Source of the DNA: Pseudomonas sp. MPC6
GTDB taxonomy: Bacteria > Pseudomonadota > Gammaproteobacteria > Pseudomonadales > Pseudomonadaceae
NCBI RefSeq assembly: GCF_006094435.1
Contig: NZ_CP034783.1
Location: 4,677,001 to 4,741,000 of the forward strand
DNA length: 64,000 nucleotides
Direction: 5' to 3'
The stretch's first letter is position 1, and each line of letters opens with the position of its first letter. The notes under the pieces were generated by a model. The model ran no database searches and was not told the DNA's origin. It saw only the letters and a program-made list of their open reading frames with translations. The position numbers and the translations under genes are program-made. Positions 13,458 through 26,800 of this stretch are shown here, in pieces.

Positions 13458-14138
13458 ATGCTGACTTGGTTACAACGCAACACCCTGACCTTCCCGCCAC
13501 TGGAAAAGGCCATGCGCGACCCCAACGGGCTGCTGGCAGCGGGTGGCGACCTGTCCGCCGATCGGCTGATCAAGGCTTATCGCCATGGCTGCTTTCCCTG
13601 GTTTTCGGAAGGCCAGCCGATCCTCTGGTGGTCGCCGGACCCGCGCACAGTGTTGTTTCCCGACGAATTGCATGTCTCGCGCAGCCTGAACAAATTGCTG
13701 CGCCAGCAACGCTACCAAGTGACCTTCGACAGGGATTTCGCCGCGGTTATCCGCGCGTGCGCCGCGCCACGGGAATACGCCGACGGCACCTGGATCACCG
13801 ACGCCATGCAGGAGGCCTACCTCGAGCTGCACAAGCGCGGTTACGCGCACTCGGTGGAAGTCTGGGACCAGGGCGAGCTGGTCGGCGGGCTGTATGGCCT
13901 GGCCATGGGGCAGCTGTTTTTCGGCGAGTCGATGTTCAGCCGCGCCGACAATGCCTCCAAGTATGGTTTTGCCACCCTGGTGCGACATCTGGAAGACTCA
14001 GGCTTTGTGCTGATCGACTGCCAGATGCCGACCGACCATCTGCACAGCCTCGGCGCCCGGGCGATTCCCCGCCGCGAGTTCGCCGGTTACCTGGCGCGGC
14101 ATCTGGACCAACCCAGCCGCGCCAGCTGGGTTTGCTGA
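13458..14138 (+). CDS. aat: Leucyl/phenylalanyl-tRNA-protein transferase
   Basis: Aat adds Leu or Phe from aminoacyl-tRNA to proteins with N-terminal Lys or Arg, creating destabilising N-termini for ClpS-ClpAP. The 226-residue product contains family motifs [45 protein letters not shown], and the C-terminal [19 protein letters not shown]. It is followed after 74 bp by bpt, the other aminoacyl transferase of the pathway; clpA and clpS are 1.3-4 kb downstream on the other strand. Confidence 0.97.
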   Translation: MLTWLQRNTLTFPPLEKAMRDPNGLLAAGGDLSADRLIKAYRHGCFPWFSEGQPILWWSPDPRTVLFPDELHVSRSLNKLLRQQRYQVTFDRDFAAVIRACAAPREYADGTWITDAMQEAYLELHKRGYAHSVEVWDQGELVGGLYGLAMGQLFFGESMFSRADNASKYGFATLVRHLEDSGFVLIDCQMPTDHLHSLGARAIPRREFAGYLARHLDQPSRASWVC

Positions 14139-14156
14139 GCGACTTTGGCCCACGTG

Positions 14157-14196
14157 GCTTACACTTATCCAAAAGCGCTTACACTTACTCAAAAGC
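14157..14196 (+). repeat. Tandem 20-bp duplication upstream of bpt
   Basis: The unit GCTTACACTTATCCAAAAGC (14157-14176) is immediately followed by GCTTACACTTACTCAAAAGC (14177-14196), differing at two positions. It ends 16 bp before the bpt start codon, so it lies in the 5' leader or promoter of that gene. Confidence 0.8.
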
Positions 14197-14212
14197 TTAT
14201 TGAGGGTTGATC

Positions 14213-14920
14213 ATGACCGAGTTGGCGCGCTTGAAGTTTTATGCCACTCAGCCCCACTCTTGCAGTTATCTGCCCGAGGAGCAGGCCACGACCCTGTTCC
14301 TCGACCCTAGCCAGCCCATGGATGTGCATGTCTACGCAGACCTGTCGGAAATGGGTTTTCGTCGCAGCGGCGATCATCTGTACCGGCCCCATTGCCAGAA
14401 TTGCAATGCGTGCGTACCGGCGCGCATTCCTGTGGCGCAGTTTTCCCCCAACCGTCAGCAGAAACGCATTTTCAAGCGCAATGCCGATGTGCAGGTACGT
14501 CCGGCCAGGCCCCAGTTCAGCGAAGAGTATTTCGACCTCTATCAGCGCTACATCGAGCAGCGCCATGCCGATGGCGACATGTATCCGCCGAGCCGCGATC
14601 AGTTTTCGACCTTCCTGGTGCGGGACCTGCCATTTTCCCGGTTCTATGAATTTCGCCTAGAAGGCCGGTTGGTGGCAGTGGCGGTCACCGACCTGCTGCC
14701 CAACGGTCTGTCCGCGGTCTACACCTTCTACGAGCCCGATGAAGAACGTCGCAGCCTGGGGCGCTACGCGATCCTCTGGCAGATCACCGAGGCCCGGCGA
14801 CTGGGCCTGGAAGCGGTCTACCTCGGCTACTGGATCAAGAACTGCAAAAAAATGAGCTACAAGACGCAATATCGCCCGATCGAACTGCTGATTAATCAGC
14901 GCTGGGTGATCCTGAACTAG
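14213..14920 (+). CDS. bpt: Aspartate/glutamate leucyltransferase (Bpt), ATE1-related
   Basis: This 235-residue protein belongs to the bacterial Bpt branch of the arginyltransferase ATE1 family. It transfers Leu to N-terminal Asp or Glu, making N-degrons. The N-terminal cysteine cluster ([16 protein letters not shown]) and the C-terminal GNAT-like part ([36 protein letters not shown]) are typical. The ATG at 14213 has GAGGG just upstream; a TTG six bases earlier is less likely. It is often annotated ate in Pseudomonas genomes. Confidence 0.94.
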   Translation: MTELARLKFYATQPHSCSYLPEEQATTLFLDPSQPMDVHVYADLSEMGFRRSGDHLYRPHCQNCNACVPARIPVAQFSPNRQQKRIFKRNADVQVRPARPQFSEEYFDLYQRYIEQRHADGDMYPPSRDQFSTFLVRDLPFSRFYEFRLEGRLVAVAVTDLLPNGLSAVYTFYEPDEERRSLGRYAILWQITEARRLGLEAVYLGYWIKNCKKMSYKTQYRPIELLINQRWVILN

Positions 14921-14937
14921 AGCAAGCCCTAAACCCC

Positions 14938-14967
14938 TTGGCTTAAACCCCATTTTTCGGGCACAAT
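14938..14967 (+). promoter_or_regulatory. Possible sigma-70 promoter of infA
   Basis: TTGGCT at 14938 and CACAAT at 14962 are separated by 18 bp. They lie in the short gap after bpt and about 65 bp before infA. Both boxes deviate from consensus at two positions, so this is a candidate only. Confidence 0.35.
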
Positions 14968-15031
14968 GCACGCCGCTTTTGCCTGGCGCAGTTGCACCGG
15001 GCCATTCATTGGACACCGAGGGCTTTACTGC

Positions 15032-15250
15032 ATGTCGAAAGAAGACAGCTTCGAAATGGAAGGCACTGTCGTCGACACCCTGCCCAACACCATGTTTCGC
15101 GTGGAGTTGGAAAATGGGCACGTCGTAACCGCGCATATCTCCGGCAAGATGCGCAAGAACTACATTCGTATTCTTACCGGTGACAAAGTGCGCGTCGAGC
15201 TGACGCCCTATGACTTGAGCAAAGGGCGCATCACTTACCGCGCTCGCTAA
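15032..15250 (+). CDS. infA: Translation initiation factor IF-1
   Basis: The 72-residue OB-fold factor binds the 30S A site with IF-2 and IF-3. The sequence [19 protein letters not shown]...[19 protein letters not shown] is close to the standard gammaproteobacterial IF-1. The ATG at 15032 gives exactly the normal length; upstream in-frame starts would add an unrelated extension. A strong intrinsic terminator follows 17 bp after the stop. Confidence 0.98.
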
Positions 15251-15266
15251 TCAGGTCAATACAAGA

Positions 15267-15291
15267 CGCCCGGTTTATGCCGGGCGTTTTT
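15267..15291 (+). terminator. Intrinsic terminator of infA
   Basis: A perfect 7-bp stem CGCCCGG / CCGGGCG with a six-base loop is followed by TTTTT, directly after infA. Confidence 0.92.
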
Positions 15292-15326
15292 GTGTGCGCG
15301 GGATTTGATGCAGCACGCCGACCCCA

Positions 15327-15416
15327 TGTAGGAGCTGGCTTGCCAGCGAAGGCGTCGGCATGTCTTGTATTAGTGCTGCCTGATCCATAGCTATCGCTGG
15401 CAAGCCAGCGCCTACA
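15327..15416. repeat. REP pair
   Basis: Facing REP units (GTAGGAGCTGGCTTGCCAGC and GCTGGCAAGCCAGCGCCTAC) lie between the infA and clpA terminators. The right copy has one arm change (AGCGCC instead of AGCTCC). Confidence 0.88.
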
Positions 15417-15443
15417 ATTGATCTCGGGTGTTCTCCAGACAGC

Positions 15444-15468
15444 AAAAAGGCGCCTCGCGGCGCCTTTT
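15444..15468 (-). terminator. Intrinsic terminator of clpA
   Basis: GGCGCC-TCGC-GGCGCC hairpin flanked by A5 on the left and T4 on the right. Read on the minus strand it lies 19 bp after the clpA stop and ends in a U-tract. The symmetrical flanks mean it could also stop plus-strand transcription. Confidence 0.88.
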
Positions 15469-15486
15469 GCTGTGTAGCGGTTAACG

Positions 15487-17757
15487 TCAGGCCATTTCAG
15501 CCGTGGTTTCGAACTCGAAGGTCAGCTCGCCGTCCTTCAGGTCGATGTGCACCACGCCGCCATGGTCGGCCAGTTCGCCAAACAGAATCTCTTCCGCCAG
15601 CGGACGCTTGATCTTGTCCTGGATCAAACGCGCCATAGGTCGAGCGCCCATTGCCGAGTCGTAGCCACCGGCTGCCAGCCAGCTGCGCGCCGCGTCCGTC
15701 ACTTCCAGCTGCACACGCTTGTCTTCCAACTGCGCCTGAAGCTCGGTAAGGAACTTGTCCACCACGCTCTTGATAACCTCATGGCTGAGGCGACCAAACT
15801 GGATAATGGTGTCCAGACGGTTGCGGAATTCCGGCGTGAAGCTCTTCTTGATCACTTCCATCGCATCGGACGAGTGGTCCTGATGGGTGAAACCGATCGA
15901 AGCACGGGCTGCGGTTTCGGCACCGGCGTTGGTCGTCATGATGACGATCACGTTACGGAAGTCCGCCTTGCGCCCGTTGTTATCGGTCAGCGTACCGTGG
16001 TCCATCACCTGCAACAGCAGGTTGAAGACTTCCGGATGCGCCTTCTCGATCTCATCGAGCAACAGCACGCAGTGAGGCTGCTTGGTGATGGCTTCGGTCA
16101 GCAGACCGCCCTGATCGAACCCGACATAGCCTGGAGGCGCACCGATCAAACGCGATACGGTGTGGCGCTCCATGTACTCGGACATGTCGAAACGCACCAG
16201 TTCGATCCCCAACGCCTTGGCCAGCTGACGCGCCGCTTCGGTTTTACCGACACCGGTCGGCCCTGCGAACAGGAACGAACCGACTGGCTTGTCAGGCGAC
16301 TTGAGGCCGGCACGGGACAGCTTGATCGCGGTCGACAGCGAGTCGATCGCGGCATCCTGGCCAAATACCGTCAGCTTCAGGTCACGCTCCAGGTTACGCA
16401 GCAGCTCTTTGTCGGAGCTGGTGACGTGTTTTGGCGGAATCCGCGCGATTTTCGCGACGATGTCCTCGACCTGAGGCACTTCGATGCGTTTCACGCGCTT
16501 CTCGATCGGCTGCAGACGCTGATAGGCGCCCGCCTCGTCGATGACGTCGATGGCCTTGTCCGGCATGTGCCGGTCGTTGATGTAGCGCGAGGCCAGCTCA
16601 GCCGCCGCACGCAACGCTTCATCGCTGTATTCGATGTTGTGGTGCGCTTCGAAACGCCCTTTCAGGCCGCGCAGGATACCGATGGTGTCTTCCACCGACG
16701 GCTCCGAAACGTCGACCTTCTGGAAGCGCCGGGCCAAGGCACGGTCCTTCTCGAAGATCCCGCGGAATTCCTGGAACGTGGTCGAACCGATGCAACGGAT
16801 ATCACCCGACGACAGCAGCGGCTTGAGCAGGTTCGAGGCATCCATGACGCCACCGGACGCGGCACCCGCACCGATGATGGTGTGGATCTCGTCGATGAAC
16901 AGGATCGCCTGCGGACGTTTTTTCAGCTCATTGAGCAGCGCCTTGAAGCGCTTCTCGAAATCGCCGCGGTATTTGGTCCCGGCCAGCAAGGCGCCCAGGT
17001 CGAGGGAATACACCACGCTGTTGGCCAGCAGGTCCGGCACCTGGTTGTCGACAATGCGCTTGGCCAGGCCTTCGGCAATCGCGGTTTTACCCACGCCCGC
17101 CTCGCCCACCAGCAGCGGATTGTTCTTGCGCCGACGCGCCAGGATCTGCGCGACACGCTCGACTTCCAGCTCACGGCCTACCAACGGGTCGATACGACCC
17201 TGGCGCGCGAGTTCGTTGAGGTTGCTGGCATAAGCATCCAGGGGATTGCCTGAAGAAGAAGACTCGCCGCCCTCGTCGTCCTGCATATCTTGCTCACCTT
17301 CAGAGTGATCGCCGTGCCCCGGCACTTTGGAAATGCCATGGGCGATGTAGTTGACGACATCGATGCGCGCGACGCTCTGCTGCTTCAGCAGGAACACCGC
17401 CTGACTCTCTTGTTCGCTGAAGATCGCAACCAGCACGTTGGCGCCGGTCACTTCGCGTTTGCCCGAGCTCTGTACGTGAAAGACAGCACGCTGCAGGACA
17501 CGCTGGAAGCCCAGGGTTGGCTGGGTTTCACGATCCTCGTCATGGACGGGGATCAATGGCGTGGTTGAGTCGATGAACTCCTGCAGGTCATGCTTGAGTT
17601 TGTCGAGGTTTGCGCCGCAGGCACGCAAAACGGTGGCGGCAGCCTCATTGTCCAATAGGGCCAGCAGGAGGTGTTCGACGGTCATGAATTCATGACGCTT
17701 CGATCGGGCCTCCTTGAAGGCAAGATTGAGGGTGACTTCGAGCTCGCGGTTTAACAT
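15487..17757 (-). CDS. clpA: ATP-dependent Clp protease ATPase subunit ClpA
   Basis: The 756-residue unfoldase that feeds substrates to ClpP. It has the Clp N domain (residues 1-145), a D1 AAA+ module with Walker A GEAGVGKTAIAE and Walker B ILFIDEIHT, and a D2 module with GPTGVGKTEAAR and CVLLLDEIEKAHPEV. It is ClpA rather than ClpB because there is no long middle coiled coil, and the ClpP-contacting loop sits in D2. clpS lies 30 bp upstream in the same direction. Confidence 0.98.
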   Translation of the reverse strand: MLNRELEVTLNLAFKEARSKRHEFMTVEHLLLALLDNEAAATVLRACGANLDKLKHDLQEFIDSTTPLIPVHDEDRETQPTLGFQRVLQRAVFHVQSSGKREVTGANVLVAIFSEQESQAVFLLKQQSVARIDVVNYIAHGISKVPGHGDHSEGEQDMQDDEGGESSSSGNPLDAYASNLNELARQGRIDPLVGRELEVERVAQILARRRKNNPLLVGEAGVGKTAIAEGLAKRIVDNQVPDLLANSVVYSLDLGALLAGTKYRGDFEKRFKALLNELKKRPQAILFIDEIHTIIGAGAASGGVMDASNLLKPLLSSGDIRCIGSTTFQEFRGIFEKDRALARRFQKVDVSEPSVEDTIGILRGLKGRFEAHHNIEYSDEALRAAAELASRYINDRHMPDKAIDVIDEAGAYQRLQPIEKRVKRIEVPQVEDIVAKIARIPPKHVTSSDKELLRNLERDLKLTVFGQDAAIDSLSTAIKLSRAGLKSPDKPVGSFLFAGPTGVGKTEAARQLAKALGIELVRFDMSEYMERHTVSRLIGAPPGYVGFDQGGLLTEAITKQPHCVLLLDEIEKAHPEVFNLLLQVMDHGTLTDNNGRKADFRNVIVIMTTNAGAETAARASIGFTHQDHSSDAMEVIKKSFTPEFRNRLDTIIQFGRLSHEVIKSVVDKFLTELQAQLEDKRVQLEVTDAARSWLAAGGYDSAMGARPMARLIQDKIKRPLAEEILFGELADHGGVVHIDLKDGELTFEFETTAEMA

Positions 17758-17787
17758 AGCTTCACCTCATACCCAAGTGGTCGGCGA

Positions 17788-18171
17788 TTAACCGTCCTTC
17801 TCGATTTCACAGAGTAGCGGATGCTGGCTTTCCCTGGCGTACTGGTTGACCTGCATGGCCTTCGTCTCGGCGATGTCGCGGGTAAACACTCCACATACTG
17901 CCCGTCCTTCTGTGTGAACGGCCAGCATGACCTTGGTCGCCAGCTCGCGATTCAGGTTAAAAAACACCTCGAGCACTTCGACGACGAAATCCATCGGTGT
18001 GTAGTCATCGTTGAACAAAACCACCTTGTACATCGGCGGCGCCTGTAATGCAGGCTTTGCTTCCTGAACAGCAATGCCCGCTGAATCGTCGTCGTGTTCC
18101 TCCGGGCGATCCTTTTGGAGAGTCGGGCGATCCTGATTGAATGTTAGTCGAATCTGGCTGATTGCATGCAT
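17788..18171 (-). CDS. clpS: ClpS adaptor
   Basis: The 127-residue adaptor binds N-degrons (N-terminal Leu, Phe, Trp, Tyr) and delivers them to ClpA. Key family segments are present: [21 protein letters not shown], where the NDD lines the N-degron pocket, followed by [26 protein letters not shown] flexible acidic N-terminal extension (about 45 residues) engages ClpA. Together with aat and bpt in this window, it completes a bacterial N-end-rule set. Confidence 0.97.
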   Translation of the reverse strand: MHAISQIRLTFNQDRPTLQKDRPEEHDDDSAGIAVQEAKPALQAPPMYKVVLFNDDYTPMDFVVEVLEVFFNLNRELATKVMLAVHTEGRAVCGVFTRDIAETKAMQVNQYARESQHPLLCEIEKDG

Positions 18172-18396
18172 GGAAAGAAAGGTTCGTCAGTTGTGCGAAT
18201 ACAGTGGTGGGGGCGGCCATCGTCGATTTCAACTCCGACTGCCTGGTCACCTTGACTATCGGCAAAACGGTGTTACAACCAATAGAGCCCACAGTGGGTA
18301 AAAAAGGTCCGCGGAGTCAACCTTATTTCTAAGAAATGACTGCGCATGTACTGGATGATACTCCAGTGATGGAGTCTGTTGCAGAGGGATATGAGA

Positions 18397-18654
18397 ATGG
18401 CGGTCGGCAAGGTGAAATGGTTCAACAACGCCAAGGGCTACGGTTTTATCAACGAGGACGGCAAGGATGAAGATCTGTTTGCCCATTACTCGGCGATCAA
18501 AATGGACGGTTACAAAACCCTGAAAGCCGGGCAACCCGTGACCTTCAACATCATCCAGGGGCCGAAGGGGTTGCATGCCGTCGATATCGCCGCTGCCGAG
18601 GCTTCGGCAGGACAGGCGCTGCCTGCCACGCAACAAGAAACGGTCTCGGGCTGA
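18397..18654 (+). CDS. cspD: Cold-shock-like protein CspD
   Basis: This 85-residue single-stranded nucleic-acid-binding protein has RNP1 (KGYGFI) and RNP2 (DLFAHYS) motifs and a C-terminal tail rich in Ala and Gln after residue 65. CspD-type proteins inhibit replication in stationary phase in E. coli. I chose the ATG at 18397 because AGAGGGA lies 7 nt upstream; the ATG at 18391 would be only 1-2 nt from it. It is divergent from clpS, as in other gammaproteobacteria. Confidence 0.93.
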   Translation: MAVGKVKWFNNAKGYGFINEDGKDEDLFAHYSAIKMDGYKTLKAGQPVTFNIIQGPKGLHAVDIAAAEASAGQALPATQQETVSG

Positions 18655-18675
18655 CGCAACCAAACATCCAGTCAT

Positions 18676-18717
18676 AAAAAAACCGCCCGACTCAATCACT
18701 TGAGCCGGGCGGTTTTT
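18676..18717. terminator. Bidirectional terminator between cspD and icd
   Basis: Stem CCGCCCGACTCAA / TTGAGCCGGGCGG with a TCAC loop and one mismatch, flanked by A7 on the left and T5 on the right. It lies between convergent cspD and icd and can serve both. Confidence 0.92.
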
Positions 18718-18734
18718 GTTACACCTTGATTCGC

Positions 18735-19991
18735 TTACATGTGCGAAATCAGTGCATCACCAAACGCCGAAGAAGACAGCAGCTTCGCGCCTTCCATCAG
18801 ACGGTGGAAGTCATAGGTCACGGTCTTGGCGGAAATCGCGCCATTGGTGCCCTTGATGATCAGGTCGGCCGCTTCGGTCCAGCCCATGTGACGCAGCATC
18901 ATCTCTGCAGACAGGATCAGCGAACCCGGGTTGACCTGGTCCTTGCCGGCGTATTTCGGCGCGGTACCGTGGGTCGCTTCGAACATGGCGATGGTGTCGG
19001 ACAGGTTGGCACCCGGCGCGATACCGATACCGCCCACTTCGGCCGCCAGGGCGTCGGAGAGGTAGTCGCCGTTCAGGTTCAGGGTCGCGATCACATCGTA
19101 TTCGGCCGGGCGCAGCAGGATCTGCTGGAGCATGGCGTCAGCGATGGCGTCCTTGACGATGACGTTCTTGCCGGTCTTCGGGTTCTTGAACTGCATCCAC
19201 GGACCGCCGTCGAGCAGGGTTGCGCCAAACTCTTCAGCCGCCACTTCGTAGGCCCATTCCTTGAAGGCACCTTCGGTGAACTTCATGATGTTGCCTTTGT
19301 GCACGATGGTCAGCGAATCGCGATCGTTGTCGACCACGTATTGCAACGCCTTGCGCGCCAGGCGCTTGGTGCCTTGCAGCGAAACCGGCTTGATGCCGAT
19401 ACCGCAGTTTTCGTCGAAACGGATCTTGGTGACGCCCATTTCATCTTTGAGGAACTTGATGACCTTGGTCGCTTCCGGCGAGCCGGCCTTCCACTCGATA
19501 CCGGCATAAATGTCTTCCGAGTTCTCGCGGAAGATCGTCATGTCGACGTCGCCTGGCTTCTTGACCGGGCTCGGCACGCCTTCGAACCAGCGCACCGGGC
19601 GCAGGCAGACATACAGGTCGAGTTGCTGGCGCAGGGCCACGTTCAGCGAACGGATGCCGCCGCCGACCGGGGTGGTCAGGGGGCCCTTGATGGAAACCAC
19701 GTAATCCTTGACCGCGTCCAGGGTTTCCTGGGGCAGCCAGGTGTCCTGATCGTAAACCTGAGTCGCTTTCTCCCCGGCGTAGACCTCCATCCAGGAAATT
19801 TTGCGCTCGCCGCCGTAAGCCTTCTTAACAGCAGCATCGACAACCTTGATCATGACGGGGCTGATATCAACCCCAATGCCGTCGCCTTCGATGAAGGGGA
19901 TGATCGGGTTATTAGGAACATTGAGAGAATGGTCTGCATTGACGGTGATTTTGTCGCCGACGGCTGGAACCTGAATCTTCTTGTAACCCAT
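18735..19991 (-). CDS. icd: Isocitrate dehydrogenase [NADP+], dimeric type
   Basis: The TCA-cycle enzyme converts isocitrate to 2-oxoglutarate with NADP+. The 418-residue product is close in size to E. coli Icd (416). The [10 protein letters not shown] start region and the [14 protein letters not shown] loop, which holds the serine that AceK phosphorylates in E. coli, are present, as is the [18 protein letters not shown] segment. Translation from 19991 is supported by GGAG upstream. It diverges from idh, a second unrelated isocitrate dehydrogenase. Confidence 0.97.
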   Translation of the reverse strand: MGYKKIQVPAVGDKITVNADHSLNVPNNPIIPFIEGDGIGVDISPVMIKVVDAAVKKAYGGERKISWMEVYAGEKATQVYDQDTWLPQETLDAVKDYVVSIKGPLTTPVGGGIRSLNVALRQQLDLYVCLRPVRWFEGVPSPVKKPGDVDMTIFRENSEDIYAGIEWKAGSPEATKVIKFLKDEMGVTKIRFDENCGIGIKPVSLQGTKRLARKALQYVVDNDRDSLTIVHKGNIMKFTEGAFKEWAYEVAAEEFGATLLDGGPWMQFKNPKTGKNVIVKDAIADAMLQQILLRPAEYDVIATLNLNGDYLSDALAAEVGGIGIAPGANLSDTIAMFEATHGTAPKYAGKDQVNPGSLILSAEMMLRHMGWTEAADLIIKGTNGAISAKTVTYDFHRLMEGAKLLSSSAFGDALISHM

Positions 19992-22725
<2,734 letters not shown>

Positions 22726-22744
22726 GGTTGTAAGGGAACATCAC

Positions 22745-22769
22745 AAACCCCGGCCATGTGCCGGGGTTT
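22745..22769 (+). terminator. Intrinsic terminator of idh
   Basis: Ten-bp perfect stem AAACCCCGGC / GCCGGGGTTT with a five-base loop, about 20 bp after the idh stop. The T-tract is short and interrupted (GTGTTTG). Confidence 0.85.
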
Positions 22770-22810
22770 GTGTTTGTGGCGTTCACACATATTTACCTGC
22801 CGAACCAGAT

Positions 22811-22911
22811 CCCCCTGTTGGAGCTGGCTTGCCAGCGAAGGCGGTCTATCATTCAACATCTTCATCGACTGACCCACCGCTTTCGCTGGCAAGCCAGCTC
22901 CTACAGGGGGC
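22811..22911. repeat. REP pair
   Basis: Facing REP units (GGAGCTGGCTTGCCAGCGAA and TTCGCTGGCAAGCCAGCTCC) lie between idh and the Nudix gene, 35 bp before the latter's start codon. Confidence 0.9.
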
Positions 22912-22945
22912 CCGTGCTCCAACCTTCAACATTTGAGGAAGCTCT

Positions 22946-23392
22946 ATGGACTGGAAACCCCACATCACCGTCGCCACCATCGTCGAAGACAGCGGCCGCT
23001 TCCTGATGGTCGAAGAAACCAGGCAAGGACGAACGGTACTCAATCAGCCCGCCGGTCACCTCGACCCGGACGAAACCCTGATTGACGCCGCCATTCGCGA
23101 AACCCTCGAGGAAACCGGCTGGGACGTCGAACCCACCGGCGTGGTGGGCATTTATCTCTACACTGCCCCGAGCAACGGCGTCACTTACCAGCGCGTCTGC
23201 TTCAGCGCAAAACCGCTCAAGCATCACCCGGACTATCAGCTGGATGACGGCATTGTCGGCGCAAAATGGCTGACGCGTGACGAACTGCTGGCACAGCGCG
23301 CAAACTGGCGCAGTGAGTTGATCATCCGCTGTATCGATGATTATCTGGACGGCAATCACTTCGGTCTCGAATTGATCCGCCCTTCTCTTTAG
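22946..23392 (+). CDS. nudJ: Nudix hydrolase, NudJ-like phosphatase
   Basis: A 148-residue Nudix protein with a complete Nudix box at about residues 38-60 (GHLDPDET...RETLEETGW, fitting GX5EX7REUXEEXGU), which binds the catalytic metals. It lies immediately upstream of mnmA, as E. coli nudJ (ymfB) does. NudJ acts on HMP pyrophosphate, thiamine pyrophosphate and nucleoside tri- and diphosphates. Substrate is inferred from context and similarity, not from the box alone. Confidence 0.82.
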   Translation: MDWKPHITVATIVEDSGRFLMVEETRQGRTVLNQPAGHLDPDETLIDAAIRETLEETGWDVEPTGVVGIYLYTAPSNGVTYQRVCFSAKPLKHHPDYQLDDGIVGAKWLTRDELLAQRANWRSELIIRCIDDYLDGNHFGLELIRPSL

Positions 23393-23451
23393 CCTTGCGG
23401 GCTTCAGCCTGCTAGAATCGCGTCCTTTTTCAAGACACTCATTGAATCCCT

Positions 23452-24597
23452 ATGCGTGATCCAGCCCCTTCTGACACACAAAAGAAGCGCGTCATTGTCG
23501 GCATGTCCGGCGGCGTGGACTCTTCCGTTTCCGCTCTCCTGCTGATCGAGCAGGGTTATGAGGTGGAAGGCCTGTTCATGAAGAACTGGGAAGAAGACGA
23601 TGGAACGGAATACTGCACCGCCATGGATGACCTGGCGGACGCCCAGGCCGTGTGCGACAGGATTGGCATCAAGCTGCATACCGCCAACTTCGCCGCCGAG
23701 TACTGGGACAACGTGTTCGAGCACTTCCTGGCCGAATACAAGGCCGGCCGCACGCCGAACCCGGACATCCTCTGCAACCGCGAGATCAAGTTCAAGGCGT
23801 TCCTCGACTACGCCATGATGCTGGGCGCCGACCTGATCGCCACCGGTCACTACGTGCGCCGCCGCGACATCGACGGTCGCACCGAGCTGCTCAAGGGCCT
23901 GGACCCGAACAAGGACCAGAGTTACTTCCTGCACGCCGTCGGCGGTGAACAGATCGCCAAGACCCTGTTCCCGGTCGGCGAGCTGGAAAAACCCGAAGTG
24001 CGCGCGATCGCCGAGAAACACCAGCTGGCCACCGCGAAGAAAAAGGATTCCACCGGGATCTGCTTCATCGGCGAACGCCGCTTCAGCGACTTCCTCAAGC
24101 AATACCTGCCCGCCCAGCCGGGCGAGATCAAGACCACCGAAGGTGAAGTCATCGGCCGTCACCACGGCTTGATGTATCACACCATCGGCCAGCGCCAGGG
24201 CCTCGGCATCGGCGGCCTGAAAGACGCCGGCGACGAGCCCTGGTACGTGCTGATCAAGGACCTGGAGCACAACGAGCTGATCGTCGGCCAGGGCAATGAC
24301 CACCCTTATCTGTTTTCCCGCGCCCTGCTCGCCTCGGAGATCTATTGGGTCAACCCGATCGACCTGACCGAGCCGCGCAAGCTGACCGCCAAGGTCCGTT
24401 ATCGCCAGAGCGACCAGCCCTGCACCCTGGAAAAGACCGCCAGCGGCTACCGGGCGATCTTCGACGACCCGCAACGCGCGGTGACCCCGGGACAATCGGT
24501 GGTGTTCTACGACGGTGAAATCTGCCTCGGCGGCGGCGTGATCGAAATCGCCGAACCCTGGACCAGCAAGAGCACCAGCAAGGGCCAAGCTCAATGA
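23452..24597 (+). CDS. mnmA: tRNA-specific 2-thiouridylase MnmA
   Basis: This 381-residue enzyme adenylates U34 of tRNA-Lys, -Glu and -Gln and transfers sulfur received from TusE. The PP-loop ([16 protein letters not shown]), the catalytic Cys ([13 protein letters not shown]) and the second, persulfide-bearing Cys ([13 protein letters not shown]) are intact. It overlaps hflD by 4 nt (ATGA). Because tusDCBE lies in the same window, the whole sulfur relay except TusA and IscS is encoded here. Confidence 0.97.
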   Translation: MRDPAPSDTQKKRVIVGMSGGVDSSVSALLLIEQGYEVEGLFMKNWEEDDGTEYCTAMDDLADAQAVCDRIGIKLHTANFAAEYWDNVFEHFLAEYKAGRTPNPDILCNREIKFKAFLDYAMMLGADLIATGHYVRRRDIDGRTELLKGLDPNKDQSYFLHAVGGEQIAKTLFPVGELEKPEVRAIAEKHQLATAKKKDSTGICFIGERRFSDFLKQYLPAQPGEIKTTEGEVIGRHHGLMYHTIGQRQGLGIGGLKDAGDEPWYVLIKDLEHNELIVGQGNDHPYLFSRALLASEIYWVNPIDLTEPRKLTAKVRYRQSDQPCTLEKTASGYRAIFDDPQRAVTPGQSVVFYDGEICLGGGVIEIAEPWTSKSTSKGQAQ

Positions 24598-25217
24598 ACC
24601 CGACCCAGGAGCAATTGACGGCACTGGGCGGGGTGTTTCTCGCCGCAGTGCTGGTCGACAAGATCGCCAAGACCGGCCAGACCACCGAAGCCGGCCTGAC
24701 CTGCATGCTCGGCAGCCTGCTGATTCGCGACCCCAAGGACACCCTGGAAGTCTACGGCGGCGACGACCTCAATCTGCGTGAAGGCTACCGGGCACTGATT
24801 GGCGCCCTGGAGCGCGACCCCAGCACCCTTCAGCGCGAACCGCTGCGGTATGCGCTGGCCATGCTGGGCCTGGAACGCCAGCTGGCCAAACGTGGCGACA
24901 TGCTGGACGAAATCGGCAAGCGCCTGCCGCAGATCCAGTCCCAGGTCGAACACTTCGGCGCGGCCCACGAAAACGTGATCGCGGCCTGCGGCGCGCTGTA
25001 CCAGGACACCTTGAGCACCCTGCGCCAGCGGATTCAGGTGCACGGCGACATGCGCAACCTGCAGCAACCGAGCAACGCCTCGAAAATCCGCGCCCTGCTG
25101 CTGGCCGGGATTCGCTCGGCACGCCTGTGGCGGCAGCTGGGCGGCCATCGCTGGCAGCTGGTGATCAGCCGTCGCAAGTTGTTGAAAGAGCTTTACCCGC
25201 TGATGCGCAGCAGCTGA
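24594..25217 (+). CDS. hflD: High-frequency lysogenization protein HflD homologue
   Basis: A 207-residue, largely helical protein typical of HflD (YcfC), found between mnmA and purB in many gammaproteobacteria. It begins [28 protein letters not shown], and the segment [21 protein letters not shown] is predicted helical. In E. coli it interacts with lambda CII and sits at the membrane; its cellular role is unclear. It overlaps the 3' end of mnmA by 4 nt, and purB follows after 126 bp. Confidence 0.93.
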   Translation: MNPTQEQLTALGGVFLAAVLVDKIAKTGQTTEAGLTCMLGSLLIRDPKDTLEVYGGDDLNLREGYRALIGALERDPSTLQREPLRYALAMLGLERQLAKRGDMLDEIGKRLPQIQSQVEHFGAAHENVIAACGALYQDTLSTLRQRIQVHGDMRNLQQPSNASKIRALLLAGIRSARLWRQLGGHRWQLVISRRKLLKELYPLMRSS

Positions 25218-25256
25218 ACCGCGCCCGCAACACCTTGAGTAATTTGTAACGCGTAA

Positions 25257-26714
<1,458 letters not shown>

Positions 26715-26737
26715 TCGACCGCATTACCCTTTTGAGA

Positions 26738-26762
26738 CGCCCGGCAGCGCCGGGCGTTTTTA
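26738..26762 (+). terminator. Intrinsic terminator of purB
   Basis: Perfect 8-bp stem CGCCCGGC / GCCGGGCG with a three-base loop followed by TTTTTA, 23 bp after the purB stop. Confidence 0.93.
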
Positions 26763-26800
26763 TTCCCGTCTGAAAAGTGCATTTTTTCAATAGGTTACAC

